From positions 1 to 54,916 of the forward strand of contig JAFUDJ010000024.1 in NCBI GenBank assembly GCA_017459445.1: a stretch of DNA of 54,916 nt. The letters are read 5' to 3'. The notes beneath the pieces were generated by a model. That model saw only the letters and a program-made list of their open reading frames with translations. It did no database searches and was not told the DNA's origin. The stretch is from Prevotella sp. (GTDB lineage: Bacteria; Bacteroidota; Bacteroidia; Bacteroidales; Bacteroidaceae). Of this stretch, positions 1 to 7,316 are shown piece by piece. A program made the position numbers and the translations under genes. Each line of letters opens with the position of its first letter. Within the stretch, counting starts at the first letter, position 1.

Positions 1-195
1 GACGCCTTGTTCCGTCACGATGATGTTGACGTCGTGCTCGCTGGAGTCCTGATGGCTGACGAAGGGCACCACGGATGAGATGAGGCCGCCCTTGGCCGTC
101 GAGGGGCAGGTGAAGATGGATAGGTAGGCGTTGCGGATGAAATCTGCACCCGTCAGGATATGTAGTTTCGCCAGTTCCAGAGCGATGTCATTCAT
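1..195 (-). CDS. Acetyl-CoA hydrolase/CoA-transferase C-terminal domain-like protein (5' end of gene, leaves the window)
   Basis: Sixty-five codons are visible from ATG at 195 to the window edge. The peptide contains ADFIRNAYLSIFTCPSTAKG, then SSVVPFVSHQDSSEHDVN and IIVTEQGV, which match the C-terminal domain of acetyl-CoA hydrolase/succinyl-CoA:acetate CoA-transferases (the 'SHxDxxEHDVxxIVTEQG' region). Family members normally have about 300 residues of N-terminal CoA-transferase domain before this point. Here an in-frame TAA sits three codons upstream of the ATG, and a good promoter lies only 65 bases upstream. The gene therefore seems to begin inside the C-terminal domain. It may be a truncated gene, a relic, or a free-standing C-domain protein. 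The first 15 residues do not match the family and could be newly acquired. Family assignment is fairly sure; functionality is not. Confidence 0.6.
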   Translation of the reverse strand, partial: MNDIALELAKLHILTGADFIRNAYLSIFTCPSTAKGGLISSVVPFVSHQDSSEHDVNIIVTEQGV

Positions 196-259
196 GTGTG
201 TTTAAAAGGCTTTCTTGATAAACAGACCGCAACTCGTCGCAATCCTTCAGAGTGACGCT

Positions 260-290
260 GCAAAAATACGAAGAGAATGTGAGACGGCAA
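260..290 (-). promoter_or_regulatory. Bacteroidetes-type promoter for the CoA-transferase-like gene
   Basis: On the minus strand, TTTG (287-290) is followed after 19 bases by TATTTTTGC (260-268). This is a close match to the TTTG-N19/21-TAnnTTTG consensus. It predicts a leader of roughly 60 nt before the ATG at 195. Confidence 0.65.
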
Positions 291-422
291 AGAAAAGGGA
301 AGAAAAATTTGGGAAAGCGAGGGGGAAGCGGGGCGGCTGATAAGACGGGGGATGATACAATGTAGGAGCAGGAAAGGGCGAAATGGGCTCAGTTTTCTTT
401 CTATCTTACTTGAAATCAGGCA

Positions 423-516
423 GTAACGCGACGGTATCTATCATGGTTACGAGCAGTAACCATGGCGGTTACAGTCAGTAACTATGGCGGTTACGGACAG
501 TAACCATGATGGTTAC
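423..516. repeat. 22-bp-period array of alternating inverted half-sites (GGTTAC / GTAACC)
   Basis: GGTTAC occurs at 445, 467, 489 and 511, exactly 22 bases apart. Its reverse complement GTAAC(C/T) occurs at 456, 478 and 500, again 22 apart and offset by 11. A further GTAAC at 423 stays in the 11-base phase. The array is thus seven clear half-sites, alternating in orientation, each about one helical turn from the next. It lies in a gene-free region. A multimeric DNA-binding site is the natural reading; the protein is unknown. Confidence 0.8.
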
Positions 517-550
517 TGCGATTATTCAAGATAAAAGTCTGCTGGAAGTG

Positions 551-582
551 ACATAAAAGTAGATGGGAAATTACATAAAAGT
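551..582. repeat. Direct repeat of ACATAAAAGT at 22-bp spacing
   Basis: ACATAAAAGT occurs at 551-560 and 573-582, 22 bases apart, the same spacing as the neighbouring GGTTAC array. No gene is present here. Confidence 0.6.
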
Positions 583-600
583 GGGTGCAAATGACGGCAT

Positions 601-622
601 TAATGGCATGATTCTGCCATTA
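601..622. repeat. Small perfect inverted repeat TAATGGCA-N6-TGCCATTA
   Basis: TAATGGCA (601-608) and TGCCATTA (615-622) are exact reverse complements with a six-base loop. There is no adjoining T-run, so this is not an obvious terminator. It lies between two direct-repeat arrays. Confidence 0.55.
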
Positions 623-624
623 GT

Positions 625-667
625 AGTGCTGTTTCAGTGTCGTTTAGTGTTGTTTTAGTGCTGTTTC
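625..667. repeat. Four tandem AGTGYYGTTTY units (10-11 bp period)
   Basis: Units begin at 625, 636, 646 and 657: AGTGCTGTTTC, AGTGTCGTTT, AGTGTTGTTTT and AGTGCTGTTTC. They lie on one helical face. A fifth, inverted-repeat-associated copy (AGTGACGTTTC) follows at 721. Confidence 0.7.
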
Positions 668-674
668 GCGGAAT

Positions 675-730
675 AAACGTCACTAATTAAATTACTGAAA
701 ATAAGCATAATAGACGAATTAGTGACGTTT
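675..730. repeat. Perfect 14-bp inverted repeat with 28-bp spacer
   Basis: AAACGTCACTAATT (675-688) and AATTAGTGACGTTT (717-730) are exact reverse complements separated by 28 AT-rich bases. The right arm contains AGTGACGTTT, related to the AGTG units just upstream. It could be a transcribed hairpin, a cruciform or an operator pair. Confidence 0.7.
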
Positions 731-925
731 CAAGCAAAAAACATGAAAGAAATGAATGAGAATAATTGATTTGTGAAAAGATGTGAATCTGTGTTTTGAC
801 ACACATCCTCGGAGATATTTTTTCAGTGAAAATCTGAACTGTATAGAACTCATAGCAATGCTGGCAATGCTGGCTAACGGCTTCAACGAAGACGTGAAAT
901 GGTTCCGGGATTACGGTGACGGGTG
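731..925. other. Gene-free AT-rich stretch
   Basis: I see no convincing coding frame, RNA gene or repeat here. It completes the roughly 795-base gene-free interval between the CoA-transferase-like gene start and the end of the rnf operon. Confidence 0.5.
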
Positions 926-964
926 AAAAAGCATCCGGGTCTGAGCAGTAGCCAGACCCGGATG
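926..964 (-). terminator. Rho-independent terminator of the rnf operon
   Basis: CATCCGGGTCTG (932-943) and CAGACCCGGATG (953-964) form a perfect 12-bp stem with a nine-base loop. On the minus strand it is followed by CTTTTTC. It lies 27 bases after the rnfA stop codon. Confidence 0.9.
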
Positions 965-990
965 TGATGTGTGGTTGCGAAGTTGTCGGC

Positions 991-1593
991 TTAGTCGAGT
1001 CCGAAGAGGACGCGGAGGCCACCGTCAACGCCCGAGAAGCCCATGAAGGCCAACGAGAGCAGACCGGCAGACAGCATGACGATGGCCATGCCACGCATGC
1101 CCTTGGGGATGGACACGAGCTCCAGCTGCTCACGCATGCCGGCAAAGACAGTCAGTGCCAATCCGAAACCGAGGGCGGTGGAGAAGGCATAGACGATAGA
1201 TTGTGCCAGGTTATAGTCCTTCTGAATGACCAGGATGGCTACGCCCAGCACGGCGCAGTTGGTGGTGATGAGCGGCAGGAAGATGCCCAGCGCCTGATAG
1301 AGTGCGGGCGACACCTTCTTCAAGATAATCTCCACGGCCTGCACCAAGGCGGCAATGACCAGGATGAAAGCAATGGTCTGCAGATACTGCAAGCCGAAGG
1401 CGTTGAGCACATAGGTCTGGACAAGCCATGTCACGATGGTGGCCAGCGTGAGCACGAAAGCCACGGCGGCCGACATGCCGAGCGATGTATCTATCTTCTT
1501 CGATACGCCAAGGAACGGGCAGATGCCAAGGAACTGCGACAGGATGATATTGTTGACGAATATCGCGCTGATGAAAATCAATATATATTCCAT
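991..1593 (-). CDS. rnfA: Rnf electron transport complex subunit A
   Basis: The 200-residue, highly hydrophobic protein has about six membrane spans and the typical start MEYILIFISAIFVNNIILSQ followed by GICPFLGVSKKI. It is an inner-membrane core subunit of the Rnf complex, which moves electrons from reduced ferredoxin to NAD+ while exporting Na+ or H+. RnfA and RnfE are homologous, oppositely oriented subunits that, from family knowledge, hold an iron-sulfur centre at their interface. It is the last gene of rseC-rnfBCDGEA and is followed directly by a strong terminator. A 77-base spacer of TTTCGA-type repeats separates it from rnfE. Length and sequence are normal for the family. Confidence 0.95.
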   Translation of the reverse strand: MEYILIFISAIFVNNIILSQFLGICPFLGVSKKIDTSLGMSAAVAFVLTLATIVTWLVQTYVLNAFGLQYLQTIAFILVIAALVQAVEIILKKVSPALYQALGIFLPLITTNCAVLGVAILVIQKDYNLAQSIVYAFSTALGFGLALTVFAGMREQLELVSIPKGMRGMAIVMLSAGLLSLAFMGFSGVDGGLRVLFGLD

Positions 1594-1600
1594 ATAATTG

Positions 1601-1674
1601 TCGTTATTTCGTTATGACGATGTTTCGATATTTCGATGTTTCGAGATTTCGAGATTTCGATGTTACGATGTTAC
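1601..1674 (-). repeat. Simple-repeat spacer (CGAAA family, copy 1) between rnfE and rnfA
   Basis: Read on the transcribed strand, the spacer is a chain of 8-10-base units such as ATCGAAAT, CTCGAAAC and ATCGAAAC, ending in ATAACGAAATAACG about ten bases before the rnfA ATG. The rnfE stop codon lies inside its upstream end. The same units recur, in the same orientation to transcription, before the genes at 12391 and 13812. Confidence 0.8.
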
Positions 1675-2258
1675 GAGTTGCTGCGCAACTTGTTCACAAT
1701 CGCAATGAGGAACCCCAGCATGATGAAGGCTCCCGGAGGCAGCACGAAGAGCAGAATGTTGTACGTCTCAGGCAACAGCGTAAAGCCGAAGACTGAACCG
1801 GAGCCTAATATCTCGCGGCAGATGCCAAGCAGGGTGAGGCCGATGGTGAAGCCAAGGCCGATGCCGATGCCGTCGAACAGCGAGGCTACGGGTGAGTTCT
1901 TGGCTGCAAAAGCCTCCGCACGACCGAGGATGATACAGTTGACGACTATCAGCGGGATGAAGAGCCCGAGAGCCGCGTCGATGTCGGGCAGATAAGCCTT
2001 GATGACGAGCTGCAATATGGTGACGAAAGCGGCAATGACCACGATGAATACGGGGATGCGCACCTTGTCGGGCGTCACACTCTTCAGGCACGATATCACA
2101 ACATTGGTGCAGATGAGGACTGCCATGGTGGCCAGTCCCATCGACATACCGTTCAGGGCTGAGGTGGTAGTGGCCAGCGTAGGACACATACCGAGCATCA
2201 AGACGAACGTCGGGTTCTCCTTGACGATGCCATTTTTGATGATTTGTATTGCGTTCAT
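1671..2258 (-). CDS. rnfE: Rnf electron transport complex subunit E
   Basis: The 195-residue integral membrane protein begins MNAIQIIKNGIVKENPTFVL and continues with MLGMCPTLATTT, the RnfE/NqrD signature with its conserved cysteine. A second cysteine-bearing segment (VVNCIILGRAEAFA) lies in the fifth span region. It pairs with RnfA in the membrane core of the ferredoxin:NAD+ oxidoreductase. The gene starts 17 bases after rnfG, and that gap is itself a short repeat of GTGAAAAGTGAATAG. No abnormal features are seen. Confidence 0.95.
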   Translation of the reverse strand: MNAIQIIKNGIVKENPTFVLMLGMCPTLATTTSALNGMSMGLATMAVLICTNVVISCLKSVTPDKVRIPVFIVVIAAFVTILQLVIKAYLPDIDAALGLFIPLIVVNCIILGRAEAFAAKNSPVASLFDGIGIGLGFTIGLTLLGICREILGSGSVFGFTLLPETYNILLFVLPPGAFIMLGFLIAIVNKLRSNS

Positions 2259-2275
2259 AAACTATTCACTTTTCA

Positions 2276-2905
2276 CTATTCATGTTTCACTTGTTCCGTG
2301 GCTCCGCTCTCTGCATCGGCAGCAGGCGTAGCCATGTAAGCGTTATAAGCGTTGTTGACAGCTTTCAGGAAAGCGCGGCTGGTAATGGTCGAGGCCGTAA
2401 TGGCATCCACCTGGCCGCCGTCCTTCGAGACGGTGAGCGGCTCGGCTGGCGACTTGCCGATGATGTCGCCCTTCTCGCCCTTCTGGAACCACTTGTCGGC
2501 CTTGGCACCAAGGCCCGGCGTCTCAGCATGCTCCAGCAGGGTGTACCCCAGTATCTTACCCTCAGGGTCGAAGCCGACGAGCACCTTCAGGTCGCCACCA
2601 AAGCCACCGGTGGTTGACTCCACGGCAGAACCAAGGTCCTTGCCTTGAGCGTCCTTCACCTGATAGATGGTGAACACCATTTCCTTTCCCTTCTCGTCGT
2701 TCTGCTTCACTTCGTCAGTTTTTGCGACAACCAAATTGTCGCACACCATAACGGCCTTGATACCGTCGGCCAGCGCCTTCTCCTTCTGTTCGTTGATGGG
2801 GCCCTCGGTGAGATGGTTCACAAAAGCGAGGATGCCACCCATGATGACTGCTACCAGTGTGAGTACCAGCACCATATTTGTCAATGATGATTCTAACTTC
2901 TTCAT
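2276..2905 (-). CDS. rnfG: Rnf electron transport complex subunit G (FMN-binding)
   Basis: The 209-residue protein has an N-terminal membrane anchor (MKKLESSLTNMVLVLTLVAV) and an extracytoplasmic FMN-binding domain. The flavinylation site is in DAITASTITSRA, where the family covalently attaches FMN to threonine of a (S/T)xxT(I)TS motif. The segment HAETPGLGAKAD is also typical of RnfG/NqrC. It relays electrons between RnfD and the rest of the complex. The gene is in operon with rnfD upstream (44-base, ATTGAA-rich gap) and rnfE downstream. Confidence 0.95.
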   Translation of the reverse strand: MKKLESSLTNMVLVLTLVAVIMGGILAFVNHLTEGPINEQKEKALADGIKAVMVCDNLVVAKTDEVKQNDEKGKEMVFTIYQVKDAQGKDLGSAVESTTGGFGGDLKVLVGFDPEGKILGYTLLEHAETPGLGAKADKWFQKGEKGDIIGKSPAEPLTVSKDGGQVDAITASTITSRAFLKAVNNAYNAYMATPAADAESGATEQVKHE

Positions 2906-2949
2906 AATTACTTCAATTTTTCAAATTTCTTCAATCTTTCAATTATTCA
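2906..2949 (-). repeat. ATTGAA-type simple-repeat spacer between rnfD and rnfG
   Basis: On the minus strand the gap reads as degenerate 9-12-base units: AATTGAAAG, ATTGAAG, AAATTTGAA, AAATTGAAG. It ends six bases before the rnfG ATG. It is a different sequence from the CGAAA spacer in the same operon but has the same placement just before a start codon. Confidence 0.6.
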
Positions 2950-3948
2950 TTATTTAGAAGCCGGGACTTCACCAAAGCGCTTGGGTTTCACGTAAGTATT
3001 AATAAGCGGTGTAAAGGCGTTCATTATCAGAATGGCGAACGACATTCCTTCGGGATAGGCACCCCAGTTGCGGATGACAACCGTCAGGAAGCCGATGCAG
3101 ACACCATAGATAAGCTGACCCTTGGCCGTCATGGGCGAAGTGACATAGTCGGTAGCCATGAAGATGGCACCAAGCATCAGACCTCCGGAGAGTATCACAG
3201 AGAACGGGTCGGCGTATGCGGGACTCAGCAGATGGCAGATGCCAGAGAAGACGAATACAGTGCCGATGATGCTGACAGGGATATGCCAGGTGATGATTTT
3301 CTTCCAAAGCATATAGGCAAAGCCAAGCAACAGCGCCAGCGCACATATCTCACCCATGGCACCGGCACCGTCGGGATGGTTGCCCAGGAAGAGGTCGAGC
3401 GACGAAGGCAGCTGGTCAAGGATGCTGGCATCGCCGGCCTTGATGGCCAGCTTCATGATAGCCAGCGGCGTGGCACCCGTCTCAGCGTCGAGATAGCTGC
3501 CAAGCTGACCTATCTTCGGCCATGTCGTCATCTGTGCAGGGAAGGCCACCAACAGGGCGGCACGTCCCACGAGTGCAGGATTGAAGAGGTTATTGCCTAA
3601 TCCCCCGAAAGGCATCTTACCCAGGCCGATAGCAAACAGGGCACCGATGATGATAATCCAGATGGGGAGGTTGGACGGAAGGTTGAAGCCAAGCAACAGA
3701 CCGGTCAGCACGGCAGAGCCGTCGCAGATAGTACAGCGCTCGTTCTTGAGCATAAACTTATTGATGGCCCACTCGAAGAGTACGCAGGCCGCAACGCTCG
3801 TAGCACAGACAATGGCCGAGCCAAGGCCAAAGAAATAGAACGACACAAGCAGTGCCGGCAACAGGGCGATGATGACGCCATACATGTTGCGCTCAACGGT
3901 GTCTGTTCCGTGTGCGTGGGGCGAAAGTGATACTATTAATTTTCCCAT
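2950..3948 (-). CDS. rnfD: Rnf electron transport complex subunit D
   Basis: The 332-residue polytopic membrane protein contains ATDYVTSPMTAKGQ, the conserved RnfD/NqrB segment whose threonine carries covalent FMN. The start was set at MGKLIVSLSPHAHG (ATG at 3948), four bases after the rnfC stop. A longer in-frame extension would run 40 residues back into rnfC and looks non-native (Arg/Ser-rich). RnfD is a main membrane subunit of the ion pump. The downstream neighbour is rnfG. Confidence 0.95.
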   Translation of the reverse strand: MGKLIVSLSPHAHGTDTVERNMYGVIIALLPALLVSFYFFGLGSAIVCATSVAACVLFEWAINKFMLKNERCTICDGSAVLTGLLLGFNLPSNLPIWIIIIGALFAIGLGKMPFGGLGNNLFNPALVGRAALLVAFPAQMTTWPKIGQLGSYLDAETGATPLAIMKLAIKAGDASILDQLPSSLDLFLGNHPDGAGAMGEICALALLLGFAYMLWKKIITWHIPVSIIGTVFVFSGICHLLSPAYADPFSVILSGGLMLGAIFMATDYVTSPMTAKGQLIYGVCIGFLTVVIRNWGAYPEGMSFAILIMNAFTPLINTYVKPKRFGEVPASK

Positions 3949-3952
3949 ATTG

Positions 3953-5320
3953 TTATTTCTTAGCGTTTCTGTTTCTAATGATTCCCATGACTGTACTCTT
4001 GGCAAGACGGATGTTGTCGAGCAGCGGACGGTGCGCAGGGCACGTGAACTGGCACGAGCCACACTCAATACAGCTGACTACTTCCTCGTGCTCGGCACGC
4101 TCCCAGTTCTTGACGGCAGCGAGCTTGGCCAGCAGATAAGGCTCAAGACCCATCGGACAGGCGCTGACGCACTTGGCACAGCGGATGCAGGGATTGGGTT
4201 CCTTGCGGAAAGCCTCCTCGCCGGAGATAATAGTTACCGAGTTGGTTCCCTTGCAGATGGGCACTTCCGTTGAGGTCAGCGCCTTACCCATCATAGGACC
4301 ACCGGCCAGCAGTTTATTGTCGCCCTCAGGCATACCGCCGCAAGCATCAATCAGGTCCTTCATCGGCGTACCCATGCGAACGAGGAAATTGCCAGGGTTC
4401 TGTAGCTTCTTGCCCGTGACGGTGGTATAGCGCTCAAACAGCGGCTTACGCTTCATAACGGCCTCATACACAGCGTAGGCAGTACCTACGTTCTGAACGA
4501 TTGCTCCAACGTTGACGGGAATAGCGGGAGGTGCAGGAACCTGCCGGCGGATGACGGCATCAACCAGCTGCTTCTCACCGCCCTGCGGGTAGCGCTGCTT
4601 CAAGGGGACTACCTCGACGTGATACGTCGAGGCACCGAACACCTCAGCGCACTTCTTGGTCAAAAGCTCGATGGCGGGCATCTTGTTGGTCTCTATGCCT
4701 ATGTAGCCCGTTGTGACCTTGGCACCTTTCATCAGCAATTCCAAGCCGACGAGGATTTCGTCAGCGTGCTCCATCATCAGGCGGAAGTCGGCTGTAATGT
4801 AAGGCTCGCACTCCACGGCGTTGATAATCACACACTCGGCCTTGGCCGTAGGCGGAGGCGTCAGTTTGATAAAGGTGGGGAAACAGGCACCACCCATACC
4901 GACGACACCGGCAGCCTTGATGCGGTTGACAATTTCCTCAGGTGTCAGCTCGGGATGAGCCTTGACAGTCTCCAACTTGTCGGAGCGGTCAATGTTCTCC
5001 TCCCATTCGTCGCCCTCTACATTAATAATAATAACGGGCTTGCGATAGCCGGTAGCGTCGATGGCGGTGTCAATCTTAAACACCGTGCCGCTGACGGACG
5101 AGAAGATAGGAGCGGAAACGAAACCGCCCGCTTCAGCAATCATCGTACCCACCTTCACCTTGTCGCCCTTGGCTACCACAGGCTTAGCAGGAGCACCGAT
5201 GTGCTGCGACAGCGGGAAGATGGCCTGCTTAGGCAGCGCGGCCACTTGGGTCTTGGCCTCGTGGGTCAGCTTATTCTCTTCGGGGTGTACACCACCAATA
5301 CGGAATGTTCTTACGTTCAT
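3953..5320 (-). CDS. rnfC: Rnf electron transport complex subunit C
   Basis: The 455-residue soluble, membrane-associated subunit is related to NuoF. It has the N-terminal RnfC beta-domain (residues about 1-120), a Rossmann-like NADH/FMN domain with GVVGMGGACFPTFIKL (about 135-155), an SLBB-like region and two 4Fe-4S motifs near 380 and 420 (CIRCAKCVSACP and CIECGSCQFTCP). It is the NAD+-reducing module of the Rnf complex. Its ATG overlaps the rnfB stop by four bases, implying translational coupling. The C-terminal extension seen in some enterobacterial RnfC proteins is absent. Confidence 0.95.
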   Translation of the reverse strand: MNVRTFRIGGVHPEENKLTHEAKTQVAALPKQAIFPLSQHIGAPAKPVVAKGDKVKVGTMIAEAGGFVSAPIFSSVSGTVFKIDTAIDATGYRKPVIIINVEGDEWEENIDRSDKLETVKAHPELTPEEIVNRIKAAGVVGMGGACFPTFIKLTPPPTAKAECVIINAVECEPYITADFRLMMEHADEILVGLELLMKGAKVTTGYIGIETNKMPAIELLTKKCAEVFGASTYHVEVVPLKQRYPQGGEKQLVDAVIRRQVPAPPAIPVNVGAIVQNVGTAYAVYEAVMKRKPLFERYTTVTGKKLQNPGNFLVRMGTPMKDLIDACGGMPEGDNKLLAGGPMMGKALTSTEVPICKGTNSVTIISGEEAFRKEPNPCIRCAKCVSACPMGLEPYLLAKLAAVKNWERAEHEEVVSCIECGSCQFTCPAHRPLLDNIRLAKSTVMGIIRNRNAKK

Positions 5321-6258
5321 GCTTGTTCCTCCTTCTTTACTTCAGGTTCAACATTTATCCCAGCGACCGAATCGCTGGGCACAGGAGCTTCGGGCTTCGA
5401 GGCTTCAGCCGGTGTTTCGGGCTTCGGCTTGGGAGCCGGGAAGTTGACGGCGTGGATGGCATTGGTCGGACAGACGGCCACACACTTCTTGCAGAGACGA
5501 CACTTCTCGTGGTCAATGTAGCTGACGTTGTTCTCTATCGTGATGGCGCCGAACTTACATTCCTTCTCACACTTGCCGCAACCGATGCAGGCAGCCTTAC
5601 AAGCCTTCATGGCCACAGGACCCTTGTCCTTGTTGACACACGACACAAAGACTCGCCTACCCTTCGGTCCCTTCTTGCGAAGCTCGATGATGTTACGCGG
5701 ACAAGCCTTCACACAGGCACCGCATGCCACACACTGCTCTTCGTCAACCTCAGGCAGTCCCGTCTCCGGGTTCATGTGGATGGCGTCGAACTGGCAGGCA
5801 GCGACGCAGTCGCCACAACCCAGGCAGCCGAAGCCGCAGGCCGTCTCGCCGGCACCGCACGAATTCATGGCTGCACAAGTACGCAAGCCGCTGTACTCTG
5901 CTATCTTCGGGCGCAGGGCACACGTTCCATTACAACGCACCACGGCTACCTTCGGTTCACCGTTGGCAATGGCCATTCCCAACAGGTCGGCCACCTTTCC
6001 CATCACTTCCTGTCCGCCGACAGGGCACAGCAGGCCCTCGATGGAGCCGGCATCGGCACCCTTGACAAGTGCATCAGCCAAGCCGCCACATCCGGCAAAT
6101 CCGCAACCGCCACAGTTGGCACCCGGCAGTTGCTCAGTAACCTGAGCTATGCGGGGGTCTTCAAAGACGGCGAACTTCTTGGACAAGACAAACAGCACAA
6201 GGGCGGCAATCAGTCCGATAGCGCCCAACACTGCTACTGCAATCAAAATGAAATCCAT
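5317..6258 (-). CDS. rnfB: Rnf electron transport complex subunit B (ferredoxin-accepting, poly-FeS)
   Basis: The 313-residue protein has one N-terminal membrane helix and then a 4Fe-4S domain with NCGGCGFAGCGG and LCPVGG. This is followed by four further ferredoxin-type cysteine clusters (CLGCGDCVAAC, CVACGACVKACP, CIGCGKCEKEC, CRLCKKCVAVCP). RnfB is the entry point for electrons from reduced ferredoxin. The tail after the last cluster is rich in Pro/Glu/Lys and probably flexible. It is first of the rnf structural genes, after rseC, and shares four bases with rnfC. Confidence 0.95.
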   Translation of the reverse strand: MDFILIAVAVLGAIGLIAALVLFVLSKKFAVFEDPRIAQVTEQLPGANCGGCGFAGCGGLADALVKGADAGSIEGLLCPVGGQEVMGKVADLLGMAIANGEPKVAVVRCNGTCALRPKIAEYSGLRTCAAMNSCGAGETACGFGCLGCGDCVAACQFDAIHMNPETGLPEVDEEQCVACGACVKACPRNIIELRKKGPKGRRVFVSCVNKDKGPVAMKACKAACIGCGKCEKECKFGAITIENNVSYIDHEKCRLCKKCVAVCPTNAIHAVNFPAPKPKPETPAEASKPEAPVPSDSVAGINVEPEVKKEEQA

Positions 6259-6303
6259 AAAAAGTTACTTTGTTGTTATTTGTTTTAGTTTAATATTTAT
6301 TCC

Positions 6304-6714
6304 TTATTCTATTGTAAAGGCCAGCTGTGTACGCATGCGGTCACGGAAGAGCCACAGGACACCATAGTAAGGCAGCAAGGCCGCCAGTCCGCACAGCGCC
6401 GACATGCCCTCATTGCCCGTTGCAAGCAATACGGCGAAAAGCACTGCGACCAGCACTACGAAAGGCATGCCAAAGCCCCATAGCAAGGCACTGGCAGCCA
6501 CACGGCCGGAGGTACACACCGTCACGGTCTGTCCTTTCCGATAGTCCGCAGTATTGCTGCAGAACACGTCGACCATTTTCTCCTTCGACTCTGCTGCATT
6601 GCAATAGCCGGCCACCTTGCAGGCTGCACATGCAGAGGTCTGGACGATGCGTACATGAACGCAGTCGTCCTCGATGCTCTCAATAACCCCCGAATGTGAT
6701 ATTTTATTGTTCAT
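6304..6714 (-). CDS. rseC: RseC/SoxR-reducing system family protein
   Basis: The 136-residue protein has an N-terminal soluble domain with four cysteines (TSACAACKVAGYC and a later FCSN) and two membrane helices around residues 75-120. This is the RseC/MucC architecture. It is the first gene of the rnf operon, an arrangement common in Bacteroidales, so it may assist assembly, cluster insertion or redox control of the Rnf complex rather than act in sigma-E regulation. The start was chosen at ATG 6714, about 25-30 bases after the promoter -7 element. Family is fairly sure; function is inferred from context. Confidence 0.8.
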   Translation of the reverse strand: MNNKISHSGVIESIEDDCVHVRIVQTSACAACKVAGYCNAAESKEKMVDVFCSNTADYRKGQTVTVCTSGRVAASALLWGFGMPFVVLVAVLFAVLLATGNEGMSALCGLAALLPYYGVLWLFRDRMRTQLAFTIE

Positions 6715-6742
6715 TGAGATTAGATGTCTCCAGTTTGCATTT

Positions 6743-6751
6743 GCAAAGGTA
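6743..6751 (-). promoter_or_regulatory. -7 element of the rseC-rnf operon promoter
   Basis: TACCTTTGC on the minus strand, about 28 bases before the rseC ATG, fits TAnnTTTGC. A clear TTTG at -33 is not seen; the upstream DNA is AT-rich. Confidence 0.6.
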
Positions 6752-6811
6752 CAGAATATTTATGAAATATGAATTATAAATCAAAAGTTTTTTGAAAAAA
6801 AGTGCCAATCA

Positions 6812-6843
6812 TTTGCTATTGTCCCATCTTTTTCTTACTTTTG
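6812..6843 (+). promoter_or_regulatory. Promoter for the acidic hypothetical gene
   Basis: TTTG (6812-6815), 20 bases, then TACTTTTG (6836-6843). It predicts a leader of about 25 nt to the ATG at 6873. It is divergent from the rnf promoter. Confidence 0.6.
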
Positions 6844-6872
6844 TAACCCTAAACAGCTATATTGACTATTAT

Positions 6873-7316
6873 ATGAAGACAACAGAACAGACCCTGCAAC
6901 AGCTGGAACGCGCCCTGCGCAAAGTGGCAGACAAGTTTCCCCCGTCAGAAGAGGCCAGCCTCATGACAGACATCCATCTTCGTGTTTCGCAAGACACCGG
7001 CGAACTGGCAGCCTTCGACGACGACGACCAGGAAATCACCCGTTGTGTTGTCGAGCAATGGATAGACAACAAGGACGACTCGTTCTATCAGGATGTCACG
7101 ACCGCATTGCGCTCCATGCTGAAGAAACACAAGGCGCAGATTGAGCAGATGGCTATCTTGAAGCCTTACTCCTTCGTGCTGGAAAATGACGACCACGAAC
7201 ACTTAGAGGAGTTGTTCCTTGTCGACGACGAAGTGGCCATCATCAACGAAGAGCTGATGGCCGGCCTTGACAAGGACCTTGACGACTTTCTCGACAAGCT
7301 GCTATCGGAGTCGTAG
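6873..7316 (+). CDS. Conserved-looking acidic hypothetical protein
   Basis: I do not recognise this family. The 147-residue product is strongly acidic, with clusters such as AFDDDDQE, ENDDHEHLEE and DKDLDDFLDK. It is soluble, with no signal peptide, and a mostly helical pattern is likely. The start was placed at MKTTEQTLQQLE because the promoter -7 element lies only 30 bases upstream and the 27 extra upstream codons overlap it. Its 3' end overlaps the 3' end of the convergent GH73/LysM gene by 15 bases. The strong promoter and good codon use support a real gene. Confidence 0.7.
   Translation: MKTTEQTLQQLERALRKVADKFPPSEEASLMTDIHLRVSQDTGELAAFDDDDQEITRCVVEQWIDNKDDSFYQDVTTALRSMLKKHKAQIEQMAILKPYSFVLENDDHEHLEELFLVDDEVAIINEELMAGLDKDLDDFLDKLLSES

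Noticed and set aside
423-516. CRISPR array at the GGTTAC repeats
   Set aside because: Repeat units are only 22 bases in total with about 5-base variable parts; there are no spacers of protospacer length and no cas genes.
3949-4068. N-terminal extension of RnfD by 40 residues
   Set aside because: It lies within rnfC, is Arg/Ser-rich and not membrane-like; the MGKLIVSLSPHAHG start matches RnfD family starts.
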